From Polytrichum commune (taxonomy: Eukaryota > Streptophyta > Polytrichopsida > Polytrichales > Polytrichaceae): DNA of 64,000 nt. A program made the translations under genes and the position numbers. Within the stretch, counting starts at the first letter, position 1. Every line of letters begins with the position of its first letter. The notes below the pieces were generated by a model. That model saw only the letters and a program-made list of their open reading frames with translations. It was not told where the DNA came from and did not search any database. The stretch lies in assembly GCA_950295325.1 (NCBI GenBank), contig OX485806.1, positions 40,796,001 through 40,860,000 on the forward strand. Reading direction: 5' to 3'. Below are positions 33,262 through 44,511 of the stretch, piece after piece.

Positions 33262-33545
33262 CTACACTAAATTTTCCTATTATTGTGGGTGGGAGATTAT
33301 TGTAGGTCACTCAAATTGTCTACTCAAGGCAAAAAATAAATGTGGGCCCAAGTCTCTAGGGCTTCCCTTTAGACCAACATTGTGTATTTGTTTAGAAAAT
33401 AAAATAATTACCCACATTAATTTCTTACAGAAACAATCAATGCGGTCCAAACTAAATTTAAACTATGAATATGGTGTGGGGTGAACATTAATGTGGGTTC
33501 TAGAGAAATATTATGGCCCCACGACAACATGAGAATTTAGTGTAG
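33262..33545. mobile_element. CACTA-like miniature element P
   Basis: The left end CTACACTAAATTTTCCTATT and the right end (inverse of CTACACTAAATTCTCATG) agree over the first 13 bases or so. The interior is unlike A, B or C. No target duplication was found. The next stretch, 33546-33898, holds a purine-rich tract at about 33676-33748 and no gene. Confidence 0.5.
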
Positions 33546-33899
33546 TAATATGAGTTTCACATCAACTACAAGAATATACTTTTTGAATTATAATATATTC
33601 CCATGTTATCATCAACGTACCAATGAATGAATGAGAGTTTTTTTTAGCAAATTCTCCACTAAGAACCGGCATTTCAATGAAAAAGAAAAGAAAAGAAAAA
33701 CTGAAAAAGGAGAGGGGAGAAAAAAGGGAAAAAAAGAGAAATAAATAAACACCAATGCCAAATATGAGCCCGTTGACCTTATATTGCTCAAGAGTTGCCA
33801 AGTCATCGTTTATATTGATCTATATCTATGCAATAGTTCCATCGGGAATCTGAAATATCTTTCCTAATCCAAACCCCATATAATCAACTATCAAATCAT

Positions 33900-34074
33900 T
33901 ACAATGTTTATGGTATTTAGTATCACTAACTATGCATGCTATAACTTTATAAATGCTCAAAAATGTCCACACGAGCAATTAGACGTTCATTGGTTTAGAA
34001 ACATCTATAGTCGAATAGTTATAGCATAGCGTGATGCCAACTAATAGTGACCGTACATACCATAGATAGTGTAG
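33900..34074. mobile_element. CACTA-like element C3 (worn)
   Basis: TTTATGGTATTTAGTATCAC at the left and CATAGATAGTGTAG at the right resemble the C termini. The interior GAATAGTTATAGCATAGCGT matches C1 and C2. The very left CTACA is degraded to TACAA. Another C fragment lies near 34545-34640. Confidence 0.5.
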
Positions 34075-34788
34075 GTTTCAAAAATTCGATAACAAGTAAA
34101 CATCAATTTAGAAAGGGAGTTGAACATTGAGACTTTGTTTGCTAATGATTTTCTTAAGCATTTGTATACATATACCATATTTTAAACTCAAAGCAACGCA
34201 ACTCTCCAAACACAACTAAGCAACATCAAGTTGTTGTAGATTTTGGTGAAGTGCTTAAGCTCGGATGTGAGGTTGTTGAAGCATTTTCACATGATCATGA
34301 TTTCGGTTCACAATACCTACCACGAGGTGGCAATAAAAACCTACCCCACCCACTTTTGTTGTTAATTCATTCAAATTGGGTCCTACTAGAATAAACCGGG
34401 GTCTTTGATCCTGATTTTGAGGTCAAATACAATTCAATAAAATGCATCGGGCTATATGATGTTTCTCTACATTCTTTCCCTCTCCCATGGTAGGTGTAAC
34501 GGCTTACTCAGGAGTTCAATTTTTACTCACAAAAGCTCAATAGGTTGTTCGGTCATTATAGAACATAAATGATGTTGTGTGATAAATTATTACATTTTCA
34601 TCAAATAGTTATAGCACTGTGTAACTCCAAATAATAACATGCACTAATTGGGATAACCTATGTAGTGGATCAATCCTTAGGACATCCACCTATTGTAATC
34701 AACTCTACCATAGGAACACCTAAATCTAGCCTCGGCAATCGTTGTTTCCAAACAGTGGTCTAAGTTAGTAGGCATTTCATTCATGTAG

Positions 34789-36047
34789 GATGGGTTTACA
34801 TGGGGTCCAACACCCAATAAATTTCGAAATCAAGCGATCTTTATTGGTCGAAAGCCTAAATTTGGCCCCAAGGAGTATACACTAGCATTCACACCCAAGG
34901 TATGAAACAAATGAGGTGGTGTTAGGGTAGGTTTACACCATGGACCATGAAGTCAGACCATGGAATATGGTCTTTTTTTCATGGTCCAACTTCCATGGTC
35001 CGATTTCTTAACAAATCAATTTACAAAGCCTTTGGGGCCCTCATTAGGTGTAACCCGAATGTGTACCAAAAGGAATAACCATGCACTAAAAAGTGAAAGT
35101 GCTATTTTTTTTTAATATATGCCCGAAAAGGACAGTTTTGCAAAAAATTCAAGTTTGACCATTCTCTTGTCTTCTCTTGTCTTCGTCTTCTCGTCCCCAA
35201 AAAATTTTAATTTTAATTTAATTTTAATAGTATATGCTTTTTTCCTACCATTGCACCTTTTTTTTTGTCTCTCCCAATGCAAAACCCGTTGGACCATGTC
35301 AATGGATCATGTAGGCCTTAAAATATGTCTTTTGGGGACCTCAAACTCCATGGTCACTCTAACATTTCTTCCTTGGTGTAAACCGAAGTGGTCCCAGGAC
35401 GAGTTCAACAACCAGTCATAGATTTTGGAAGGCCTTGGGACGACTTCATGGTCCATGGCATAAACAACCCCTTAATGTAGCATCACTTTCTCGCTTGATC
35501 TTGAAGGTCTCAACTTAGAAAACTGTTTTTAATTTGAAAAACCATCTCCAAGCTTGAGTCTACTGTCCAGTCCGAAAGTTAGGTCCATTAACATGATTGA
35601 TATTTGAGTAAAATTGACTATGTCCAAGTCCGGAATTAAACATGGTGAGTTCTATCATAGGGCCCTACAATAGGATTGTGTGATAGTATCCTCCAATAGA
35701 ATATGTATTTTGATAGTGTATTAAGATAATGTTGATGATGATAATATTATGGCAATTGTTTCGATTGTATTTTCATCAATCAACAAATGTTTATATACAT
35801 TTAACATTAAGAATATACATATTTTATTTTCCCATCATATCTTAGTAGCATACCATTAAGTAATGACGAAGTCACATATCTCCCATAAAATTACGATAAA
35901 TAAAAAATGCATTGATGGATCTGCCAATAAAATTGAAGCAACCAAAAAGTCCAAATTTTGAATTATGTATAGATTAACTTAAATATGTCATCATGTGTAT
36001 TGAACTCTAAATTTCTTGGACCCTGGACCTTAATGTAAACCCACCCT
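34789..36047. mobile_element. Tourist-like element F1 with D3 nested inside
   Basis: The left end GGATGGGTTTACATGGGGTC and the right end (inverse of GGGTGGGTTTACATTAAGG) match. Interior blocks AAATCAAGCGATC, ATTGGTCG and AAATTTCTTGGACCCTGGAC match F2. D3 occupies 34925-35471. The flanking duplication is not clean. Confidence 0.7.
34925..35471. mobile_element. Tourist-like element D3
   Basis: The ends are GGGTAGGTTTACACCATGGA and the inverse of GGGGTTGTTTATGCCATGGA. TTA is at 34922-34924 and 35472-35474. The interior is the short D form, as in D2 and D5. Confidence 0.88.
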
Positions 36048-36525
36048 TGTAATACATTTACGAAGTAATTGCTTTACCTATTGTTCAAAGTACTAGCAAA
36101 CAATATGATCTACATATTGAACTTTTTGCACGCAACTTCATGCCCGAGATTGTCGATGCGAGCTTCAAATCCTCAAAGTGTGTCATTGACATGTAAATTT
36201 GAGTTGAGTGAAAAAGGAGCGTTGTGTATTGACATAGTCGATGTCATACAAATGAAAGACTCACATGAAAGTGGCCGACTTGAAATGGCAACCGACAAGT
36301 CATGTAATTTGTTGTTTGTCTCTTGTTTTTGATCGATGTGTGACCATTTCAAGTTGGTCATCATGGTCAAATGAGGTTCTTCAAATTTTGGGGTGGACCA
36401 ATTGGAGATGGCCAAAAATAAGAGGAGGCAATTTTTATTTTACATTGGTGGTCACAATTTCAAGTTGGCCAACCCTCATGTACAAGTTTGGTGAAGGCAT
36501 AGCTTGAACATGTGGACGTGCATTA

Positions 36526-37019
36526 GGGCCACTTCACACACGAGACTGAGAGCCCGTGACCATTACACTTCAAGCACTCTCATTGGTGGAAAAGGCCGAG
36601 CTGGTCCAAGTTCGCTTCACACTATGCTTGAGGGACCAACAAAGTATGTGAATGCATGATGGATGTAAAGTCTACATGGATTCCTACATGGCATCAAATG
36701 GATCATGTCTCATGGTCACTTGGACTATTTTCAAAAACCACCTCTTGGAGGTAGGCCTAACACAAAACCAGGGGACCATGGAACTTCGAATCCTCACAAC
36801 TATTGATTTATTCTATTTTATCATGTGTGAGGATCCACATGAATAGAAATTCGTTGAAATAATATTTGGTTGAGGGCCCGGTCACACATGACTTCACACT
36901 ACACTTGAGGGTCCGCACTACATGATTTTGGAGGTGTGTTGGGATGGCCTTTGGACACTTTCTTTTTGGGCTCTCACAACTTCATGGTCACGGCTCTTGG
37001 CTCGTGTGTGAAGTGGCCC
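36526..37019. mobile_element. Tourist-like MITE, family K (K3)
   Basis: Inverted ends GGGCCACTTCACACACGAG are nearly perfect. TTA is at 36523-36525 and 37020-37022. The interior agrees with K4 and K5 almost throughout (AAGTCTACATGGATTCCTAC, AACACAAAACC-GG, GGAGGTGTGTTGGGA). 36048-36525 before it has no recognised gene. Confidence 0.92.
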
Positions 37020-37305
37020 TTAATTGTCCCTCATATGAACTTTACATGGAGATACCAAAGATCAAGCATTAACTTTGAATAGGAGGATCATGGCTAGACC
37101 TATTTGAGTTGGGCCCCCGCTTGTATTACCCATGGTGAAAACGCAATGAAGTATAATACAACATGTAAATAGATTTTTAAAAGGTGATTTGATCCCATAA
37201 TTAACATGAGAGGTGATGAATTAGTCGTAGTGGATCCACGTGGGATGAATCATCCACAAATCTATGGGGTCGGCCATTTACTAGATGCCATATACCTTGG
37301 TAAAA

Positions 37306-37530
37306 CTACATCGTTTATGGTATATAGTGTCACTTACTACTTTAAATTATGCTATACTATAAATTTCTACTAAATAATTTATTTTTCACTAAAATATTAA
37401 ATTTACTTTTTGAATATAATAGAACATAAACAAATCGCCCTGATAACAACTCGCATTCTAAGTAAAAAAACAATACTAGCATTGCATAACACCGAATAGC
37501 AAGTGACACTAAATGCCATGAACAGTGTTG
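37306..37530. mobile_element. CACTA-like element C2
   Basis: CTACATCGTTTATGGTATAT-AGTGTCACTTA at the left and AAGTGACACTAAATGCCATG-AACAGTGTTG at the right correspond to C1 with mutations. At 225 bp it is one base longer than C1. Confidence 0.65.
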
Positions 37531-37644
37531 GTGGGGTTCAACTCAAAGAGGTAGGTGGCTAGCTATACCCATTATAAGAGGTTGTAATGTTATTCAACCA
37601 CTACATCGATCATACTTGTTACTATGGGCCGAAAGTTAGTGTGG

Positions 37645-37850
37645 GCAGAAAATACGGCAACCCTATTTTGAAGTTGGGTGGAACTCCTTGGACATTCTCT
37701 TGCCATCCCAAAATTTGCCATGAATCTGCCACCCTAAATCCCATATCGGCCTATCCAAGGCTAACTTGGCCCACTCATTCTAGGAGGACAAGTTAGAAAG
37801 TCAGTTTACAAAAGCCCAACGCCACCCTTTGAGTATGGTAATTTAAGCAA
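37645..37850 (+). repeat. Dispersed repeat Q, copy 1
   Basis: CCTATTTTGAAGTTGGGTGG, AAATCCCATATCGGCCTATC, AAGGCTAACTTGGCCCACTC and a following AGAAAGTCAGTTTACAAAAG-CCC block match 51243-51460. No terminal repeats were seen. Confidence 0.55.
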
Positions 37851-39185
37851 TAAGAAAACTCAAGGTGACTTTATGCATAAGCTCTCAAACTTACGGTTTA
37901 GCCCACTCAACGGGAGTTTGATGCCAAGACTCTATGCATAACTCTATTAAAGTTAACTCTTTCAAAAGTGGGGTCCAACTTGACTTCTTCAAAGGAACCT
38001 CTTGTATTTGCCACTTCCACCACTTGTGTTAGTGACCTTTAAAACAAAAACTAGCATGGAGCAAAGTTGTTCTCCTCTATTGTGGGGTAATTTAAGTTTT
38101 AGAAACTTTTGAGCTCATTTCTTGCGTCTGGTTATATTTGGGGAGGGCATAAGTGGTGAGAGGAACAATGAGATTCACATATGCACATAGGTGGCAAAGA
38201 AAATGAAAAGTTTCTTTGTTATATCTAAATCAAAGACATCAACACCTAAAACTCAAAGAAGCCCTTCAAGACTTTTCAGTCACACTTAAATAAGGGACAA
38301 AGAAGGGATCCCAAAGAGAGGGAATTATTTTACACAAATGTACATGTCATTCATCCAACATAAAAGCCTTATAATTGTATGCAACCCAAAGGTTACTTTC
38401 TTTGATTAATCGAACACCAAAATTAGCTTGAAAGACCATGAATGAATGGTGCTTAGAATCATTTGAGACAATTCAACAACAAACCCTAAACCCTAAACCC
38501 TAAACCCTCAAATTTTTATGTTGGATGGGTGAGAGGTACGTTTGTATACGCTCATTCCCTCCCTCTAGGGACTTCAACCCCAATTCATCCCCATGCTTTA
38601 CGGCTAATTCTATTATGATATATGCATTAAAGGTATTTTACCCAAATGATCCCCAACCTTGAGTTACTTTAAAGAGAATTTGTTTTAAACGAGTGATGTA
38701 TTGGTCATGTGAATTAAGAAATTGCGACCATCTATCTATGAAGAAGAAGAAGCTTGTGACAACACTGTAAAACACCCACTTCATAAGACCAATGAAGGTG
38801 TTCTTGGTATTGTCGGAAAGCTCTTGAGAACACAACGTGCACATCAGTGTTGAGTCAGTTTTGAATATGTATGAATAGCAAATGTGCAACTAGTTCTTTT
38901 TGATGAAAAGTACAATAGGATATAGCTTCATTTGAGAAGCTCATTGTGATCAACATTAGGCTAATGGGCTCACATTCATGTCTGTACCTAGATACATGTG
39001 TTCTTTTTCTTTTTCTTTTCTTTTGAGAAGCTCCATTCCCTTTGATTCATTTGAAAGAAAAGGAAAAGGAAAAGGAAAAGGAAAAAAAAAAAAAAAAAAA
39101 AACGCAACGATCTTGTGCTCAACATGGAGACAAGACCAATTGTAGAAAGTGCATCACACTATGTGGCATGTTATTCAATGAATAG
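37851..39185. other. Gene-free stretch with low-complexity tracts
   Basis: No coding sequence was recognised. A CT-rich tract at about 39001-39024 and a GA-rich tract ending in an A run at about 39053-39101 are partly complementary and could pair. Confidence 0.4.
38481..38508 (+). repeat. Interstitial plant telomere repeat, four units
   Basis: Exactly four AAACCCT units (the Arabidopsis-type TTTAGGG repeat on the - strand). The surrounding DNA is ordinary repeat-rich sequence, so this is internal and not a chromosome end. Confidence 0.95.
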
Positions 39186-39189
39186 GGAG

Positions 39190-39365
39190 AACTGACCACT
39201 AGTTACAAATCAACTGGTTGAAGTTCTTCAAGACTTCAAAAAAATACCTATTATTTTAGAGAAATCCATGGAATATATCCTAAATTAATGAAAGAAAAAC
39301 CAAATGATGTTAATATGTAACCGGTTGGACTAGAAAACACTAGGGTCTTGACTAGTTATGCCCAA
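39190..39365 (-). repeat. Dispersed repeat I, copy 4
   Basis: On the + strand it runs GGTTGAAGTTCTTCAAGACT, TATTTTAGAGAAATCC, TGTTAATATGTAACCGGTTG and CACTAGGGTCTTGACTAGTT, the inverse of the I order. Confidence 0.65.
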
Positions 39366-39785
39366 AAATACTTCATGAACGCTGACGCGATTGGTATAAA
39401 TGGAATTATGAAACAAATTGGACCACGTCAAACCCATTGTCATGCTCCATACACTCGTTTCAGGTCCAAATATGAGCTCGTAGCTATGATTAAGTGCACC
39501 TCACTCACACCAACACTAGTGGCTGCGCTTTCTCTCTCTCTCTCTCCAAGGTAGCAAAAGGCCAAGGAAAACAATGTCCTTAATGAATAGATTCACTAGA
39601 TGGTGTGTCAAAATTGATGTTTGTTCAAAGGAACAATATGGTTGTGCATTGAAAAGAAAAAAGCCATTTGAAGGAGGGGGAGGGGGGGGGGAGTTCCTTC
39701 ATTATGTTTTTACTTTTCCCTCTTCCAAACTCTTTCAATACGTACCAACAATAAAAATAAGTAAACAAGCAATGTGCAACTAGTA

Positions 39786-40095
39786 ATGTAGACGTGTCTA
39801 ATTTGGTTACTTTTCAAACACCCAATTTTGAAATGTATGTGGTTTGATGTGGCTCTGAGAGCGGAAACCAAAAAGACATTTGTTTGAAAAAGATTGGGTA
39901 GTGTGTTCAAAGTTTGGAAACCAATTTGAGACCAGTTCTAGGCTCAATAGTCAAAATAATTGGGGGGGACTTATATGACCATTGAATAAGCACAAGAATC
40001 CACACTATGATGATGAATAAGATATTCATATGGGCTCCATATATTATGAGGAAGTGGCTATGGCCACAATTTGGATTTGCTAACCAAACTAAGGT
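39786..40095 (+). repeat. Dispersed repeat G, copy 7
   Basis: A near-complete copy: TAGACGTGTCTAATTTGGTT, GTATGTGGTTTGATGTGGCT, AAAAAGACATTTGTTTG, GTTCTAGGCTCAATAGTCAA, ATGAATAAGATATTCATATG and GAGGAAGTGGCTATGGCC. 40096-40740 that follows is not recognised. Confidence 0.7.
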
Positions 40096-40740
40096 AAAAA
40101 AAAAATTAAAAGGTTTTAAAAAATCATCAAAAATAAGATACTTTGGCCATAAATAGTGTCTTGAAATTTGTGCAATATTTTAAAAGATGGAGTAGAGGAA
40201 TTGACAAGGAGTGCAAGTTGTTTCGCAATTTCATTCCCTTTAAATAATTAGTTTATATTTGTCCAAAGAGGCAAGGAAGTCAAACCCCCTACTTGTATAA
40301 TAGAGTCTCTCGAATTTGAGAATCAAAATATCCTACTCAGCACATGAATGCATACAAAACAATTAACTTAAGGTGCCCCAAAGTGATCCCAATGGGTTTG
40401 AAACATGACCTATCCATCCAATCACTGCATCCTTTTTAAACCACCACTTTTACAATTGACCATTTTGGGCCCACACCAAAATTGTTATACTCCTAGTCCA
40501 AAGCACCAGTAGTGGTCATTCGCCGTTTTCTATTCTCCTACCTTAATCTCCCATTTCATATCCTAGAGGAAGTGGGCTAGTTGGAAAAGGTAACCATATA
40601 AGACCCATCTACCTTTCCATGCAAAGGGGTTAAGATTGAGTTTGGGTCACACTATCCCCTTAGAGGGGAATTAAAAGTATGGTTACACAACATCCCGAGC
40701 CCAAAAACAAACTTTGTGCGAACAACATGGCAAAAGTTGA

Positions 40741-41004
40741 AGAGATAGTGACCCACAAATATATTGGAAGATAAAATATGGCATTGATTGGAATTTGTGT
40801 GTCGCAAAAACCAAAGTTGCAATTGACTCATTTACAAGTCTCAAGTCCCCATTTCAATGCAACTTTGCCCGCCAAGACTATGATCTTGCTCAATCCTTCA
40901 AGGACCATTCAACGTTCTATGGCCTACGCGACAACCCTAATGAGCCCCCAACTAGTATTAAAGTCAAATTGTATATGGTCTATGAGGTTGAAAACTATGT
41001 TTAA
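40741..41004 (+). pseudogene. Unassigned coding-like remnant
   Basis: One frame reads through about 88 codons with protein-like composition, including YGIDWNLCVAKTKVAIDSF, NFARQDYDLAQSFKDHSTFY and LYMVYEVENYV before TAA. There is no clear start. I do not recognise the family. It may be an exon or transposon-gene fragment; a chance frame cannot be excluded. Confidence 0.3.
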
Positions 41005-41194
41005 CACAATCTCCCACTAAGAGGACGCGACAATATGGTCATAGGTAACAACAATGGTAAGATGTACGTGGTATGTAGTTGATTCGAGGTCATTTAGAAG
41101 AGCCCACATCTCCCAATACTATTGATTTCTACAAAGAAGTACACATTTACCGGAATGAGGTTGCTTTTGTATTTTGAACTAAAATTGATATTAA

Positions 41195-41693
41195 GGGCCA
41201 CTTCACACACGAGACTGAGAGCCCGTGACCATTGCACTTCAAGCACTCTCATTGGTGGAAAGTATGGAGCCGGTCCAAGTTCACTTCACACTACGCTTGA
41301 GGGACCAACGGAGTATGTGAATGCAAGATGGATGTAAAGTCTACATGGATTCCTACATGGCATCGAATGAATCATGTTTCATGGTCACTTGGACTATTTT
41401 CCAAAACCACCTTTTGGAGGTCGGCCTAACACAAAACCGGGAGACCATGGCACTCAGAACGCTCACAACCGTTGATTTAGTATGTTTTATCATGTGTGAG
41501 CACCCGCATGAATAGAAATTCATTGAAATAGCATTTGGTTGAGGGCCCGGTCACATATGACTTCACACTACACTTGAGAGTCCATGACCACAATACATGA
41601 TTTTGGAGGTGTGTTGGGACGGCCTTTCGACACTTTCTTTTGGGCTCTCACACTTTCATGGTCACGGCTCTTGGCTCGTGTGTGAAGTGGCCC
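41195..41693. mobile_element. Tourist-like MITE, family K (K4)
   Basis: Inverted ends GGGCCACTTCACACACGAG. TAA is at 41192-41194 and 41694-41696. 499 bp. It forms the left arm of a large inverted repeat with K5. Confidence 0.93.
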
Positions 41694-41897
41694 TAAGTAA
41701 CCTCAACCTCAAATGCTTTAGGAGTATCCCTCATGGCTTTTTGTTGGTCAAACTTGAGGTACACGGTCAAGATGGTTTTGATTGTCGATGATCTCAACTA
41801 TCGCATGGAACTTCTTAAAGTCTACTTTCCTTTCCACGTTACACACATGAGAGATAAACTTTTCATTGCATTTAATTGCAAGTTCCTTGAGGTCTAA

Positions 41898-42396
41898 GGG
41901 CCACTTCACACACGAGCCAAGAGCCAGGACCATGGAATTGTGAGAGCCCAAAAGAAAGTGTCCAAAGGCCGTCCCAACACACCTCCAAAATCATGTAGTG
42001 TGGTCACGGATCCTCTAGTGTAGTGTGAAGTCATATGTGACCGGGCTCTCAACCAAATGCTATTTCAATGAATTTCTATTCATGCAGGGTCTTCACACAT
42101 GATTAAATAGAATAAACCAACGGTTGTGAGCGTTCTAGTGCCATGGTCTCCCGGTTTTGTGTTAGGCCTACCTCCAAGAGGTAGTTTTTGAAAATAGTCC
42201 AAGTGACCATGAAATATGATCCATTCCATGCCATGTAGGAATCCATGTAGACTTTACATCCATCTTGCATTCACTTATTCCATTGGTCCCTCAAGCATAG
42301 TGTGAAGGGAACTTGGACCAGCTCCACCTTTTCCACCAATGAGAGTGCTTGAAGTGTACAGGTCACGGGCTCTCAGTCTCGTGTGTAAAGTGGCCC
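41898..42396. mobile_element. Tourist-like MITE, family K (K5), inverted relative to K4
   Basis: Ends GGGCCACTTCACACACGAG and the inverse of GGGCCACTTTACACACGAG. TAA is at 41895-41897 and 42397-42399. 499 bp. Its inverse agrees with K4 at roughly nine of ten positions by eye. 204 bases separate the two. Confidence 0.93.
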
Positions 42397-43643
42397 TAAG
42401 ATTTCGGTTGCACTACAAGACACACAACATTAACATGGTGCTCTTATACAAACTATACATAGTTTACCCCAAAAAAAATGCAATTTTGGACTTCAAGATC
42501 TGCATGTTTAATGTAGTATTTAATGTACTACAACTCTCACCATTTACTTCGGTCTAAAATGAAATCCGCCATTTATTTGAGTTAGGCCATGCATATGGCC
42601 TAATCGAGATCAACATTATTAATACTTAAGAAATCAAGCACAATCTCAATCAAGCCAAGCACAATCAAAGCATGAGGTTGGTTCATAACCTATACCATGA
42701 AGGGTGCACCATGCTCTCCCAAGTTTGTCGTTGATTTGTTTCAACATGGTCCTACTAGATTGAATCGAAATCTCCAACCCTTTAATCAGGGATCAAACAT
42801 GCTTAATATAGAAACATCCATGGCATACAACAATGTTCTCTACGTTTGCATCCCCCCCCCCATCTCCTATGATAGGTGTCTTGACACTTCACCCCAACAC
42901 GTGTTTGGAGCTTTCACGTTTGGGATACGTAATACATATTTAGACCCAAAATAGTTATTGTTGTCGAGAAATTCCCTCTTGAACCAAACATGGTACTTTG
43001 CCCCCCATAATAAATATTATAAAGGAGTCACAAATTACGCTACGTATTTAGCGTGAGTTTGAGAATGATGTGGAAGTAAGAAATGCACGAATTTAGCATA
43101 AGCCAAGCTATCCGATTTTTCATCAAATTTCAAGGACTTGCTAACTAAAGGTACTAAATTAGGAGCCGTAAATTTTCATTTTCATTGAATTGGTGGGAAA
43201 CCCAAGATTTCATGCAATTGCTTCTCGGGGGGGGGGGTAGTCATTGGTTGGAGTAGCAATATACGTGCGAACAAATGATAGGGTATTTTAAAAACATGGG
43301 GGCTAAAAATTATAAATGGACTTAAGAGTAATATAGGGTATCAAAAATGGCATTGGACATCTTTAAAGTACTATAGGGTATGGAATAATAGGTAATTTGG
43401 AATTATAAGTAATGCAAGCCATTTTTCTATTAACCCAAAGTAGAAATTTACATAATGATAGCATGTGAAAAAAAGAAGAGAATTGAAAGTAATACCCCCT
43501 ATAAAATAGTGGTTGTTCACACCTATATCCTTAACTTTTTAACATACTCCCCCCCCCCCCCCCCCGAGAATTGCTTCTAGTGTCCACTTGACCTTGTGGC
43601 TCTTCGTTTCTTTTAAAGGTCTGGAATGCGTTCATAAAGCGAA
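42397..43643. other. Gene-free stretch
   Basis: No gene or element end was recognised. Homopolymer C or G runs occur near 42851-42860 and 43229-43237, and a 17-base C run at 43549-43565. Confidence 0.4.
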
Positions 43644-43960
43644 CATTGCACAAAATATGATATTTAGTGTTTGATTATATCTAGTGTTGTTATCACCCTA
43701 CCATGCTCAACACTTATTTTCAATTTTTTGACAATTAGTGTTAGACATAAATGTGCCGCTACCTTCCCTACTGCCACCTCTCTTATCACATTATATATAT
43801 ATATATCCTTACTAACACTAAATTCAAACATGTAACTTCCACATTGATATTTAGTGTTTGAGTTTACATTTGATGTTACTTACTTTCATAGGGTTATTGG
43901 GATTTAGTGTATGCGTTCGTATTTAGTGTATCAAACACTAAGTATCATATTTTTTTGTAG
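43644..43960. mobile_element. CACTA-like element A2
   Basis: CATTGCACAAAATATGATAT-TTAGTGTTTGATTATAT opens it and TCAAACACTAAGTATCATAT-TTTTTTGTAG closes it. Inner blocks match A1 and A3. It sits directly against a copy of repeat I. Confidence 0.75.
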
Positions 43961-44160
43961 TTACAGATGAATTGGTTGAGTTTAAGAAGTAAATGGTTGA
44001 GGTCCAAGACTTCAGGAAAATTACCAATCATTATAGAGGAACATATAGAATATACGTCAAATGAATAAAGAATAACTTAACGATGTTAGCATGTAACCGG
44101 TCAGACTTGGAAACACTAGGATCTTGACTGATTATAAATGCCCAAAAATCTCCCCAAACA
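43961..44160 (-). repeat. Dispersed repeat I, copy 5
   Basis: On the + strand: GATGAATTGGTTGAGTTTAA, GAGGTCCAAGACTTCAGG, CATGTAACCGGTCAGACTTG and CACTAGGATCTTGACTGATT. The A2 right end abuts its AACCGGTTCATCTGTAAC edge, so A2 probably inserted at that edge. Confidence 0.65.
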
Positions 44161-44511
44161 CTCGTATGAACTCCCAAAATTCTTATAAAATTTTCTTGAA
44201 TCGGTCTGTGGGTAGAGTACATGTTTAGGTCAACTTGTTTCAAGAAAAAGTCAAGATAAAGTCACACATTGCAAGTGTGATTAGACGTACATGGTGTATA
44301 TTTGAATGTGGGTCATTCATACAAGCTCAAATATTCCCAAGTTCAATTTACATGTATGTATGTTCCAAACTTAAGGATGTAAATGATTAATGGGTTAATC
44401 TAGATTGAGTCATTTATGTTGCTTCCAATTATAAATAATAATGAGTAACTTCAAACACCCTCATAACAATATTAAGTATATTGATAGGGCTCACTTTCTC
44501 TTTCATAATAA

